Assembly: GCA_009760855.2 (NCBI GenBank) | Contig: WPIO01000018.1 | Span: 220,001-284,000 of the forward strand | Length of the DNA: 64,000 nt | Origin: Cristatella mucedo | Taxonomy: Eukaryota > Bryozoa > Phylactolaemata > Cristatellidae | Reading direction: 5' to 3' | Shown here: positions 46,780 to 59,561 of the stretch, piece by piece | How the letters are laid out: every line of letters starts with the position of its first letter | Numbering within the stretch: position 1 is the stretch's first letter | Notes under the pieces: model-generated | What the model was told of the DNA's origin: nothing | The model's database searches: none | What the model saw: only the letters and a program-made list of their open reading frames with translations | Position numbers and translations under genes: made by a program

Positions 46780-48362
46780 AAGATTTTCCGATGTTTCTGC
46801 ACGTAATTTAGCCAATACCTCAATAAAGTCTTGTGAAAAGAGCTCGTCTTCTGAAGACCCTAAACCATCATCTCTGTGGTCTTCAGTGGCAGATCAACTT
46901 AGCCCAGCCGCAGTCAAGATTTTTAATACTTCTCTGAAACAAAGGGGTCGTGCCCAAATCCTTCAAATCGGCAATCGCTAGACCAATACTTACAAAGCCT
47001 GGATTAGATACAGAGGTCCTTACAAACTATCGCCCAGTTTCCACTCTTCCCTTTTTGTCTAAGATTCTTTAAAAAATTGTCGGTAAGCAACTTACGTTTA
47101 TCACGCATTGAAAAGAATGAAATTTCAGACAAATTTCATCGGGGTTCAAGAGGCAGCACTCGACTGAAACTTCTCTCCTCCGTGTAACCAATGACTCTGT
47201 GTTAATCATGAAATCCTATGCAGCTACGATGACGGGAATGTCACGGCCCTAGCTCTGCTAGATCTATCAGCAACCTGCGACACTATCAATCACGATGTCC
47301 TACTTGAACAGTTAAGAACAACGATCGGTCTGGCAGACGAGACACTGGCGTGATTTATATCATACTTGTCTAATCGTATTCATTCCGTGTCGTGTGAGGA
47401 TCAGGTCTCAACCATGAGAACGGTCACCTGTGGAGTCCCTCAAAGTTCGTCTTCGGTCCCTTGCCGTTATCCGCTTATACTCAACCTCCGGGAAAAGTGA
47501 TTAAGGCCCATGGAATAGGATATAAAAATAACAATACAAATAATAATAATAATACATATGACATAGCACCCTCGGAGAACTCAATCTCTTTCGAGGCGCT
47601 TTACGTTTGCTGCGAAGAAAACGCGATCGTACGGTCAGTGGTATCATGCTTGATAAACACCACGAATAACACGATTAGGGGTGACATGCACAGGGTCGGC
47701 ATGCAAGTTGGTTAGTGGCACCATGCACTTTCATGCTGACGATACTCAGCTGTATTTGTCATTCAAACCGTCATAATCTGTTGGAGCAACTGATAAATTG
47801 AATGCTTGTCTTGCCGACATTCGATCTTGGATGTCGGAGAATTTCTTGAAACTAGACGACAATAAAAACTGAACTGCTGCTCATAGGACACCGTAAGCGT
47901 GTGGCTGGATTAAAAGGCTCTGCTATTCTAATAGATGATGCTGTCGTGGGACGATCGCCGCGTGCTCAAAGTTTAGGTGTCGTTTTCGACAGCTGCATAA
48001 ATTTGTGGAAGCTTCGTCAGAAGACTGCTTCTACAGCTAGCCATTACACCCGATCCCTATCTAAGATTAGGAGCTGCCTTCCACAGTGGCTTGCAAAAAA
48101 TTTACCTAGCTCTTTAGTTCTGTCTCGGCTTGATTATTGTTATACCCTTTAGGCTGGGCTACCGAAAAAAAACAACTAAGCCACTGCAGATGGTTATGAA
48201 TATGGCTGCAAGGCTAGTCTTCAGGTCCCAGAGGTTTGAGCACGTGTCTCCTACTCTAAAGCAGCTCGGATGGCTGCCGGTTGATCAACGAATGCAGAGC
48301 AAAGTTTTTATGCTGACCCACAAGGCCCGCCACGGCTTGGCCCCTCCATACCTAGCTGAACT
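46780..48362 (+). mobile_element. LINE family A, RT-spanning copy with a nested LINE B tail
   Basis: Family A sequence starts upstream of the RT (46780), passes the N-Y-R-P-V-S block (about 47025), ALALLDLSATCDTINHDVLL-type sequence (47240), G-V-P-Q near 47440, is interrupted at 47523-47728, then resumes at the A-D-D-T-Q-L-Y-L-S region and ends abruptly at TAGCTGAACTC without the usual 3' end. Numerous stops. The rightmost A sequence joins GC-rich DNA, so the 3' end was lost by deletion or rearrangement. Confidence 0.88.
47523..47728 (-). mobile_element. LINE family B 3' end nested in LINE A
   Basis: Minus-strand B terminus: (TAA)n tail, hairpin (AGCACCCTCGGAGAACTC...CGAGGCGCTTTACG) and GGGGTGACATGCACAGGG. 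It sits exactly between GGAATAGGATAT and TTCATGCTGACGATAC of the interrupted A copy. Confidence 0.9.
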
Positions 48363-49079
48363 CGAGGTCTCCCTGTTGTACAAGGTACGCGGGAGCTGCA
48401 GCTGGCGACGCGAAGGACGGGCAACGAAGAGCGGTGCGTTCGAGACGCTTCCAGCACGTTCCCAGCCAGAAAGGCGACGTCGGCGTCGCGGCCGAACGCG
48501 GAACCGCGTCGCGCTCTCAACGGGCGGCGGCCGGAGCGCCCGCCGATCGCCTGGTGCCCGCAGCTGCGACCACAGCTGCGATCGCAGCGACGGCGGCGGT
48601 CGCAGCCGCTGCGGCGGCATCTGAGAGGCAGAGTCAAAGAGGTCGAGTAGAGAGCGGCGGGCATAGAGGGCCACTCAATGGGCTGCGTCAAGGTCGCGAG
48701 TCGCGGGAAGAGAGCGACGCGACACTCGGAGCGACGCAACGGCGACCGATTCGCGCGCGGGCGTGATGGTCGGCTGCGAACATTGGGGGCAGCGGTGGTC
48801 CGGCAGCGCAGAGCTCGGACTCTTAGCACTGGTCTCGGGCAGGAAATTGCAAGCAACGTGCAGAGGCAGACCCCTTGCTTTTAATTTGCGAACGTAATTT
48901 GATTAAGCCGCTGCGCATGTCCAATAAGGCGTAAGGATATATATATATATATATATACATATATGTGCATATATGTGAGAAGAGTGCAACGACGCGTCTG
49001 AGGATGGCCAATCCCCAAGAGAGGAGCTATTGACGCTCTGCCTATCTCTGTCTCTGTTTGTCTGTCTGTCTGTCTATCT
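48363..49079. other. GC-rich region and (TA)n
   Basis: GC-rich 48363-48830 with overlapping frames; (TA)11 at about 48937-48958. No supported gene. Confidence 0.4.
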
Positions 49080-49108
49080 GTCTCCTCTCTCTCCCTCTGT
49101 CCTCCCTC

Positions 49109-49164
<56 letters not shown>

Positions 49165-49235
49165 CTCTCTCTCTCTCTCTTCTCCTCTCTCGTCTTTCTC
49201 TCTCTCATCTCTATCTCTCTCTTCTACTCTCTTCT

Positions 49236-49269
<34 letters not shown>

Positions 49270-49467
49270 CTCCCTCTCCATCCTCCTCAATCTCTCCCCT
49301 ACCCACTCTCGTCTCTCTCTCTCCTCCCCTCCTCCCTCTCTCTCATCTGCTCTCTCCCCCTCTCTCTCCCTCTCCTCCTCTGTCGTCCTCTCTCCTCCCC
49401 CACCTCTCCCCAACCTCCCCTCTCCTCCCTCTGTCCCCTACCCTCCCTCCCTCTCTCCCCCCCTCTC

Positions 49468-49553
<86 letters not shown>
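49080..49553. repeat. pyrimidine tract, (CT)n with CCT/TCC interruptions
   Basis: About 470 bp nearly free of purines. The right end (49476-49553) is pure CT. The long Ser/Leu frame is an artefact. Confidence 0.95.
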
Positions 49554-49555
<2 letters not shown>

Positions 49556-52275
49556 GGTGCGCACCCCGCGACATCGTCGATATCGAGTGTGGCCGGCGGC
49601 GGTCTTCAGCGCTTGCACGGACGGGGCTCAGATGGCACCGCAACGCGGCCGCTCGGCCGAACGCGGCGCGGCGGATTACTAAGCACCATCGGTACGCGAG
49701 AAACCACCGATAATGGCGGCGCTTGGCTTTGAGACCGGGTAATTATCGCCTTATTCCTCCGAGTCGCCGACGGGGCGCGCGTCAGCGCCGCGCCTGACCC
49801 GAGCGCTGTGGGTGCTGCGAGCGCGCGACGGCACCGAGAGAGCGCTCGCGCTCGCGCGCTCCGTCGCACGCGGCATTCCACTTTGGGAGCGCGAGGGTTT
49901 TAATTGTCGCCCCGTCCGGCGGTTGTTTTGGCAGCGAGCGGCCTTCGCTGACGATCGGGCCGCTCGCCAAAAGACCGGCAGGCGGCAGCCGGCCGCCGGT
50001 TCATTCTCGAGCGAGCGGACGAGCATTGTGAGTCGCCGAGTAAATAATTACCCCTTTATGCTCTTACATAATGCGAGCTCTGGAAAATAAAGCTTATTTA
50101 GTGGGCAAGTCTCGAGCTGCCCGACCTGAGACTGCCTTAAACTGCTGCGCGTCTCGCGCCTGCCTGCGCGCGCGCGCGCGCGCCGCGACGCCGCGGCGCC
50201 TCTGCGTCCGGTGATTCGCTGACAGGTCACTGCCGCGGCAGTAGTCGGCGCGCCCGCCTCTCGACTGCGTCGGTCGTTGCGATAGAGCGTCGGTCGCTGA
50301 GACCGACGCTTGCGCCTCGCCAGGCGCGGCCGTCGGCGTGCTATCGTCCCGACCGAGCGCCGCTAAGCGGGTGAGCGGCCGAGTCGTCTCGTTCGCGCCA
50401 CGGGCGGGCGCTGCGCTACGCGCTCGCCTCTTGGTCGGCTTCCGCAGTAAGTCGTAGCCGCAGGTGCAGCGGCGGCCGCCGCCGCCGCTGCCGCCCGCCA
50501 TTATTTGCCGGCGAGCGGAGCCGCTTTCTTCCGTTCGCGCGAGCGCGATCGCGTCGCCAAGCCGCCGGTTTACCGCTCGCGGTCGGAAGCAGCAGCGTCC
50601 GCGCGTACGTCCATCGCTTGCGGCGGCGGCAGCGATGTTTCTGGCGGCAAATAGAGAGGGAGGTGGACAGGCCCGAAGAAGGAAGACAGAGTGTGAGCGC
50701 CGAAGGGGACGCGCCCATAGCGCATGCGCCTCGAGCTCTCCGCCGCGAGAAAGCGCGCCGCTCAGCGTCTGCCGTTCGCGGAGCTAATCGGCTTCGACGC
50801 CGCAAATGCGGCACGCCTGCTCGGCGCGAAGCCACGACTACCGCGAGGGCGGGGCGGGGAAGTCGCCGGAGCCGCCGCCGCCGTCGCTGAAGGCGATCCG
50901 CGCGCTAGGGGCGCTGCAGTTGGAGGGCAGCATCGGAGAGGAGCCTGTCCCGCGAAACTGCGCGTCCCCGACGTCATCCGCAGACGCCGGTGCAGCCGCG
51001 CCGACAGCTAGCGGCCCGGCTGCAGTCAGCCATCTCCTACTCGCCGCTGCCCCCGTCCTGGAGCGGCGTCCATACTCGTGCAGGCCGCCTGCCGCTTTTC
51101 GCCGCGGCGTCGCCGCCAGGTGGCGGCTCAGCGCCCCGCGCGATTTCGGCTGCCGAGCGCGGAGGGATGGTGAGCAGATGACGTCCGTTGCGTAAGCGAT
51201 TCCCCGGAGCGCCGGCAGCCAAGCGTCGCCAAGCCAGCTAGCGAACGTGCGCGCTGGAGAGCTCCTCTGCGAAGCCGCCGTGTGTGCGCTCGACTGGCCA
51301 CCGCAGAGCGTCTTTGCCTGGCCAGCGCCTCGCGCACGCACCCACTTACGCGCACCCATGCGACGCACACGCGTGCGCTCGCGCGCGCGCGCACATACTC
51401 ACACACCCGGTCGTCTATCTCTCACCCTTTTTCTCGCTGCTCTCTCTCTCTCTCTCTCTCTCTCCATGACGAATCGCTCGACTGAGTAGGTGCGCTGGCC
51501 ACTTTCGCTTTCTCGGTCACCACTTCCGCTCTCTCGTTGCCGCCGCCGCCTCATAGAGCGCCCTGCGTCGGCAAGAAACCGCTTGGCCTGCGGCCGATTG
51601 GAGGTAGGAGAGCTGGGATAGAACCGCTAATGGTCGGGCAAGCTTGCAGAGGGCCAGAACCAAAATAGCACCGTCACGTCTGCGAAGGCGTGTGAACGCT
51701 GCAACTGCCTTGCGATCAATCGGAGCGCGCGCGTTATCTTCGGTGACGGTCGCTAACTGCCTCCGCGGCGGCGGCGGTGGCCAAACCGCCACCACTTTTG
51801 GCTGCGCCTCTCGCGTCACCGAGCGACGGCAGAGATTCTAGGGTTCGGCTCACGAGGCCGACGAGCTCCGTCTGGCGCCTTTTCTCTCCCTTTTCTCTCC
51901 CTTTTTCCTCCCTTTTCTCCAAGCACCTCGACGTCTTCCACTTCAAGATCGGTCGCTTTGCGGCCGATGAGCGCGCGCAGCAGCCCGCGGCTAGCCCATT
52001 CCGCGCGTATTTGCATTCACACCGCGCCGTGTGCTCAGGAGCGAGCGAGCGAGCGAGCGAGCGAGCAAGCGATTAGCGTGCATATCTCTGTTTACGCATC
52101 GCATTGCGGCCCCAGCGCTCGGCAGGCAGCGATCAGCCACGGCGCCGCTCCCGCTGTCGCGGGTTCGGAGCGACGACGGCTCGGAACCGGCGCAAACCGA
52201 ATCACGCCGGCGCTGGGAAGGGAACTGCAAAAGCGCGTGTCCGCTCGCTCCAGTGGATGCTAGCGAAAGAAGAGA
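49554..52275. other. strongly GC/CpG-rich region, no supported gene
   Basis: Contains CG-alternating runs (50170-50185, 51375-51392), (CT)n at 51440-51463 and (GAGC)6 at 52042-52068. Open frames exist in all phases on both strands without domain signatures, as expected from composition. It could be a regulatory CpG island of a neighbouring gene. Confidence 0.4.
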
Positions 52276-53523
<1,248 letters not shown>

Positions 53524-53545
53524 CGGGGTAGAGCGATGGGCGCCC

Positions 53546-53600
53546 GACGTGATAGGCGCTCGACGTAGCGTAGCGAAACGCTACCCTACCGTATCACGTC
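53546..53600. repeat. nested inverted repeat
   Basis: Outer arms GACGTGATA (53546-53554) and TATCACGTC (53592-53600) are perfect. Inner arms GTAGCGTAGCG (53565-53575) and CGCTACCCTAC (53579-53589) pair with one mismatch around AAA. It directly follows the GA array. Confidence 0.9.
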
Positions 53601-53839
53601 TCGCACTTGCCAGTGCGTTAACCCGCCGTGCCCGCCAGGCGGCGTCGAATATTCTCCGCGGCCAGCGAATCGGATGAGCGGCGGCGTCAGGCGTGCGATG
53701 GGCCGTTGAGAAAGCGAGCTGGCGCACGCGACGCGACTGCCTCGTAGTAACACCAGCCTCTGCCCCGTGCTGCCAAGAATGAAAAATTCGCCACTGCTCC
53801 GTAAAGTTAACCGAAGGTCAGTCGGTTCACCAGCCTCGT

Positions 53840-53965
53840 TTCTAAGGCGGCAGCAGCACTTCGACGGCTATCGCCACCACCGCTTGCAATTTTCAGTAAA
53901 GGATCGCGCGCACTGCAAGACTCGAATCCGCGATCGATCAAGGTCGCTAGAGATCAAGGTCGTGA
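53840..53965 (-). mobile_element. decayed type 1 SINE
   Basis: Plus-strand GACGGCTATCGCCACCACCG, CTTGCAATTTTCAGTAAAGG and a diverged tRNA-like head up to about 53960 follow the reverse complement of the SINE body. Confidence 0.6.
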
Positions 53966-54189
53966 TGAGCGAACTCCGTCCTTCCTTTGGCAGTCCGAGC
54001 GTCGTCGATCGGTGAGCGAGCACGTGTGCATGCTGCTCTGCTCCGCCGATGCCCGGACCTGCTCAGTAGAAGGCATTCAAATATAAGCTCCGAGCTCGCC
54101 TGTTCCACGCAGAATTTTCTTAGTGAATCGCTCTTTGCCTGCTGCTGACACCATTCGCGCCATCGCCAGCCAATCGATCCGATTCCTTT

Positions 54190-54275
54190 TATGCGTACGT
54201 GAGACGTGCCCTAGAAAGAGATTCAGCTTCGCTTAGAGCGCGCTCTAATCGTCTTATTATTGCTATAATAGTTGC
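54190..54275 (+). mobile_element. possible decayed LINE B-like 3' end
   Basis: GTGCCCTAGAAAGAGATTCAG, a broken inverted stem and TCTTATTATTGCTATAATAG keep the order of the B terminus. Confidence 0.5.
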
Positions 54276-55165
54276 GATTAACTCCGGGACTGACGCGCAG
54301 TACTCTCTAGCGCGAAGGCAAAGCTAAAAATGCCACCGGTCGCGCCCATCCGGGCGACGCTATTACATCCGGGCAACGCTGTTGCGGCCTCTCGTCGTCG
54401 TTGCCGCTGAAGCCGCCGCCTCTCCGTCATTCTCACTCTCATTCTCGTTCCTCACCGTCATACAGCCATTCTCCCGCGTCCGCTAAGCAGTCGCTTCTGC
54501 GAGCTCGCGGGCGAGGGCCTGCCCGGCCCCCGCCCGCGAGCTCGCCGCTCGCGTCCGGATGGACTCGCCTCGGACTGCAGAGGGGTCCATCTCGGAGGAG
54601 CATCTCGTCGCGACACAATCGCTCCGTCGCGGAACGGAGCAGCGCCCAGCTACGGACGTTAAGCTAAGCACGTGCGAGCACGCGCGAGATCCCATCGCGA
54701 GCGGCGGCGGCGGCAGTTCTAGGCAAGCTTTGACGTAGACAGCCCGCAGCGGCCTCGAACCAATCAAAACAGTTAGTCGCCCGCAGCGGCTTTCCAGATC
54801 GAGTGAATCCGAGAGTTTGTCACCTTCTCTAGGGTCGCGGCGGCAGAGACGCGACGGAAGCGGGCGCGGACGTGTCGGGCGTCGGCCGTGGAGTGATTCG
54901 CGAAAATCGATGCGGTTTCCCTCGGCACCGGCGTCGAGCACCAGAGATCAGCTAGAGATCAGTTCCTTTTAGGGCGCTAGACGAATGAAGAATATTAACC
55001 TTCGTATGTTTACTTGCGCGAGCGGGTCCGCAAGCTCTTCGCGAGCGCACGCGCCCGCGCGCGCGCGCCCAGCCGGTCTCGGAGAGCGCGCTCGAGTCGC
55101 CGCCGTCTGGTCTGTGCTTGCAGCGCTACTATCTCCGATTCCTTGCCGTCGCTTCTGCCGTCGAA
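54276..55165. promoter_or_regulatory. GC-rich 5' region of the Kir channel gene
   Basis: CpG-rich sequence immediately upstream of the Kir coding start. No TATA box was seen. TCTGTGCTTGCAG ending at 55123 could be a 3' splice site of a 5' UTR intron, with the first exon further upstream. Role inferred from position only. Confidence 0.4.
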
Positions 55166-56552
55166 ATGCAGACCGGAAAAGGTTCGAGCGACGAAAATGG
55201 CGAGGAGCTGTCACCTATGCTCAAGAAGTCGCGCTCGACGAGTGACTACGACTGCGAGCTGCAACATCTCGACTTCGCCGCCACGGCCGCCTCTCACTGC
55301 CTCGCCGGCAGCGGCGGGTCTGACGGCGTCCGGTACGCGGACGACGCCGCCTCCTCCTCGTCGCCGTCGCTCACTCCTCGCCCGTCGCTCTTCGCTAGGC
55401 AAGGCGCCGTCGCAAGGCCGTCGCCGTGCGCGCCAGCCGCCGCCGCCAACGAGTCGCCCGCGGCTCGCGTGGCGCCTCCGGCGGCGGCCGCCGCCAAGTT
55501 CCGCGTCACCTACGCCGGGCCACCGCCGACCTCGCCGGGAAGCCGGCTGCACTTCGGCCGCGGGCCAGCTTCACTCAAGGGCCGCGCGGGCAACGGCTGG
55601 GCGGTGCAGGACGACGCCACAGTCAACTCGTTCGCCGACTTCGTCGTGCGCAGCGGCGGCGGCGGCGGCGGCAAGTCGACGGCGGCGGACTCGACGACGT
55701 CGTCGTCGGTGTGGAAGTACATGCCGTTCCTCGTCAACCAGAAGCGCAAGCGTCGCCTGCTGAGCAAGGGCGGCGACTGCAACATATCGCACAAGCGCGT
55801 GGAGAACGCGCGTCTGCGCTTCCTCGCCGACATCTACACGTCGCTCGTCGACCTCAAGTGGCGCTACGTGCTGCTCATCTGCAGCGCCTCGTTCGTCCTC
55901 TCGTGGCTCTTCTTCGCGCTCATCTGGTGGCTCATCTGCCTGGCGCACGGCGACTTCCGCGAGGACGAGGCGCAGCGGCCGGCGCGGCCGTGCGTGCTCG
56001 AGGTGCGCGGCTTCGCCACGGCGCTGCTCTACTCTATCGAGACGCAGCACACGATCGGCTACGGCAGCCGCCAGGTGACGGACGAGTGTCCCGAGGGCAC
56101 CCTGCTGCTCATGGTCCAGTCGCTGTTCGGCGTCATCATGCAGGCGCTCATCACCGGCGCCATGTTCGCCAAGCTCGCTCTGCCGAAGAAGCGCGCCGAG
56201 ACGCTCATGTTCAGCAAGAGCGCCGTCGTGTGCGAGCGCGACGGCGCGCGCTGCCTAATGTTTCGCATCGGCGACATGCGTCGCTCGCATCTGATAGGCG
56301 CCAGCATTCGCGCCGTGCTGGTGACGCGGCGCGCCACGCAGGACGGCGACCTTGTCGACCAGGCCAACATCAGGCTGGGCATGGACCGCGGGCCGAACCG
56401 GCTGATGCTCATGTGGCCCACCATCATACTTCACCGGATCGACGAGCAGAGCCCGTTCTGGAACATGTCCAGGGCCGACTTCGAGCAGGGCAACTTCGAG
56501 CTGATCGTCATCCTCGAGGGTGAGATGCCCTAACGAACGCGCTTCCGCAAAG

Positions 56553-56632
<80 letters not shown>

Positions 56633-57243
56633 GAGAGAGAGAGCAAAGAGAGAGAGAGAGAGATCAAAGAGAGAGAGAGAGATAGAGAGAGAGAGAGATG
56701 AGGAGAAGAAAAGAGAAGAAGAAAAGAGAGGATGACAGAGTGAGCTTGATTTTAGCATAACGGAATAACGGGTGAAAGGGCGAGAGGGAGCGAGCCGAAA
56801 TACAGACAGTAAGCGAGAGAGAGAGAGAGAGCGAAAGAGAGAGAGAGAGTAAGAAATGAGGAAGGGCTGGAGTGGAGAAGAGGAGACAGGGAGACAGACA
56901 CAGGAGTAATAGAGGCAGAAACAGTGGGTAGTACAAGGGACGCTGCTCAGAGAACAAAGCGAGCTGTAAGCGCCCTCGTTGTCAGCTCTTGGTCTGCTTT
57001 CGCTGATTCGGCCCGCGGTCGTGCGCTCGTGCAGGCGTCATCGAGGCGACCGGCATGACGACGCAGGCGCGAACGTCGTACCTGCCAAGCGAGGTGCTGT
57101 GGGGGCATCGGCTGGAGCGGCTGATGACCTTTCAAAAGGACGACGGTCGCTACAACGTTGACTACTCGCGATTCCACGTCGCGATACCCCTCCAAATGGC
57201 CGAGTGCAGCGCGCGAGAGGCGCAGGAGGGCCACACAGCCGCT

Positions 57244-57274
<31 letters not shown>

Positions 57275-57378
57275 AAGCTCGAGAAGCTTCGGGCGATGGC
57301 TGCGGCGGCAACTGCTCACGCCCGCCCTATCCGGACGGCGAGAGCGTGGTGGACGTTTCGGACGAGGGCGACGAGTAG
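55166..57378 (+). CDS. inward-rectifier potassium channel (Kir/Irk family), two coding exons
   Basis: Coding exons are 55166-56519 and 57035-57378, joined in phase 1 across a GT-AG intron; predicted 565 aa. ATG 55166 has G at -3 and is the first in-frame ATG before the domain. A Ser/Ala/Gly-rich N-terminus (to about residue 190) is longer than usual. Then come the basic stretch KRKRRLLSKGGDCN (193-), TM1 (about 232-258), pore Cys276, ETQHTIGYGSR with filter TIGYG (296-300), Cys308, M2 (about 313-338), PKKR (340-343), GDMRRSH and the C-terminal beta domain. Tetramers should conduct K+ at the plasma membrane and be PIP2-gated. Gln326 and Gly378 occupy the sites of Kir2.1 Asp172 and Glu224, so rectification may be weak. 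A 12-Ala tract lies in the tail. The family is certain; the subfamily looks invertebrate (Irk-like). Confidence 0.95.
56520..57034 (+). other. intron of the Kir gene
   Basis: Donor GAGG|GTGAGA and acceptor CGTGCAG|GCG; 515 bp. Splicing rejoins ILEG with VIEATGMTTQ, a junction block conserved in Kir channels. The intron holds (GA)n arrays at 56552-56745 and 56812-56850. Retention would end the protein four codons after the donor (TAA 56531-56533). Confidence 0.92.
57244..57273 (+). repeat. coding (GCC)10 run in the Kir gene
   Basis: Ten GCC codons within a run of 12 Ala codons, in the cytoplasmic C-terminal tail. Confidence 0.95.
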
Positions 57379-57423
57379 CATCGAGGCGGCCCAGGCGAAC
57401 CAGTCGCGCCACGCTTTTTGTAA

Positions 57424-57424
<1 letters not shown>

Positions 57425-57472
<48 letters not shown>
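57425..57472. repeat. (GCC)16 run after the Kir stop codon
   Basis: Lies 47 bp past the TAG (57376-57378), in the presumed 3' UTR. Confidence 0.95.
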
Positions 57473-57473
<1 letters not shown>

Positions 57474-58079
57474 AGAAGCGCGAACCCGTACCGTACGGAG
57501 GAGGCTACGGAGGCCGAGTCGTCTGCTCTGAGCTGCTCTGCGCGCTTCCAGCGATTTCGATTTTCGAGCGAGCGAATGTTTCGCTTCGCTTCGCTGCGGC
57601 CGCCTCATCGGCTCTGCGACGCCCTCGTTTGCGCTTTGTGCCCGCCCGTCCGCCCGCCCGCCCTTCGTCCGCCGCCTTTCGTGGCGCGACAAGGCGTGGG
57701 GCCAAGCGGTCAGGCGAGGACGCACGCGGAGGCCCTGCCGCAGGTTCGGGGCTCGCGAGATCTCGTCGCTCCTCGTCGCTCCTGTCTTGTCCCGCCGAGC
57801 GTGGCCGAGGTCGTTCTGGTGTGTACGAGCCGTCGCTCCATTGCAGTACATAATGATAAGACGTTTTTTGCGGATGGACAGCGCACGTTTATTGGCAGCC
57901 ACGTTATGTTTATCCTCAGGACCACAGGGCGAGCGTGGCCTCTCGTGATTGGTCATGTTGTTGTGGCTCCACCCCGATAGTTCTGCCATCGCACCCTCAC
58001 TCTACATAGGAGCAGTCTCATTTTCAAAAATCTAGCCTTCGGATCGGCTTTACCATCCTGACAGACCTTGCTGTCACTT
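57473..58079. other. Kir 3' flank, no clear poly(A) signal
   Basis: No plus-strand AATAAA was found. On the minus strand AATAAA at 57888-57893, in a context like other Gypsy LTRs, may mark the 3' end of the adjacent retrotransposon. Confidence 0.35.
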
Positions 58080-59561
58080 AATCTTGAAAGGTGTGCATCT
58101 CATCGGCAATACTTTGAGACTGATCTTGCACTGCCACTGTATGGTTCAGTAGATGTTCGGAGGCGCCAGGAGACTCGCTGTTAGTGATCGGCTTCGGTCG
58201 GTCGAAGATGCCTACTGTTCCGAGAAGTGTGGCGCCATTGGCAGTCTGCACGACAAACGACCGAGGTTTAGCCGTTTGAGCTGTCACCGCTGCATGCATG
58301 CTTCAGCTGTTTCCGCCATCAGTCCGCACTATACCTGTTTGCTGGGTTGAAGAGGTGGAAGTGTTCGAGCAGAATGATAGCTACAGTGGTAGTGCTGTTG
58401 AAGCTCTTTTGCACGGTCGCCGTTGAGCTGCACCGTTTCGTTTGCCGGCCATTGTGGTTCGACATGCCGAGGGAGCGCAGACAACGCCGTTCTAATCTGT
58501 CTCCCCATGATCAGCTGTGCTGGGCTGAAGCGCTGTAGAGGCGTCGACCTCTGTGTCATCTGATCGATCCATGGATCAGGCTGCCTCCCAATAGATTTGA
58601 CTGTTTGCAGAGCACTTTTCACTTCTCCCCTCGCTCGTGGAAAATGTGGGCTATTCTTAACGTGCTTAAATCCGTAGCGTCTCACGAAATCACCAAATTC
58701 CTGAGATACGAATTGCGGACCATTGTCAGATTGCGCAATGACTATGATATTTTCCAGCGTGCTAATACGATCTGCAGTTCGGCCAAGCTGCTTCTTTGGT
58801 CGCCGACTTTCATAGTGAAGAGATTTCCATGTATCGAGAGAAAAAGTCAAGAGCAATCAAGTCGCTGCCGTCCCTCGTGCTCAAAGAGGTCGGCAGCGAC
58901 TTGTTGCCAAGGAACTCTGGGCAACGGTGTCGGGATGAGTGGCTCACGCGGCTGTCTCCTCTGGCTGTTCTTACAGAAGCTGCAAGAATTGACAAATGAC
59001 CTAACGTCTTGGCTAATTCCTAGCTAGTATACTAACGACCTTGCTCGGTCCCTACATTCGGTCACCTCTAGGGGGCCGTCGTGGATCCGCTCCAACAGAA
59101 AAGCCTGCAGGCTTTGAGGGATATCTATGCGATCGTCATACAGTAATACATCATTCGACACATAAAGATGGCTACTTATGGCGAAGTACTTCCCCAAGGT
59201 TTCCGGTAGGCCCTTGCTCGATTTAGGCCACCTTGACAGCGTATACTCGCTGTCGTCAGCGGTAGCCTGCTTTACTTCGCTCAAGCGAGCTGCTAAAATT
59301 GACTCAGCAATGACGGTGTCTACGCAGAGCTGAACGGCTTCGGAATGTTCGTGTTCTTAGCTCCTACGCAATCGATGGCACTCTCGATAGCTATCAGCTA
59401 TCACCAGGGTCTCCTAGACACATTCACGGCTTCATCATTCGCTTCACTGCGCATTAACATCTAACCGGGACCTTAGGTCAAGGTCCTTTGTCATCAATGA
59501 TGGAATGAGCGGTTTGCGGTCAGTGTAAAGCTCGAAAGAAGGCCAGCCATCAAGGTAACTC
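58080..59561 (-). mobile_element. Ty3/Gypsy LTR retrotransposon pol fragment (RNase H, integrase), degenerate
   Basis: On the minus strand, in order: RNase H remnant (SFELYTDRKPLIPSLMTKDL, about 59460-59545), integrase zinc-binding remnant (LQAFLLERIHDGPLEVTECR, 59024-59284; the second His of the usual H-x-G-H is Pro) and integrase core (AQSDNGPQFVSQEF, then ARGEVKSALQTVK; 58329-58856). The integrase C-terminal tail reads FVVQTANGATL (58078-58299). The core is split over several frames and the reverse transcriptase is missing. The left border is cut by LINE A. It is an inactive relic. Confidence 0.88.

Noticed and set aside
55211-56523. Long open frames overlapping the Kir exon in other phases and on the minus strand
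   Set aside because: They are GC-composition shadows of the conserved channel frame.
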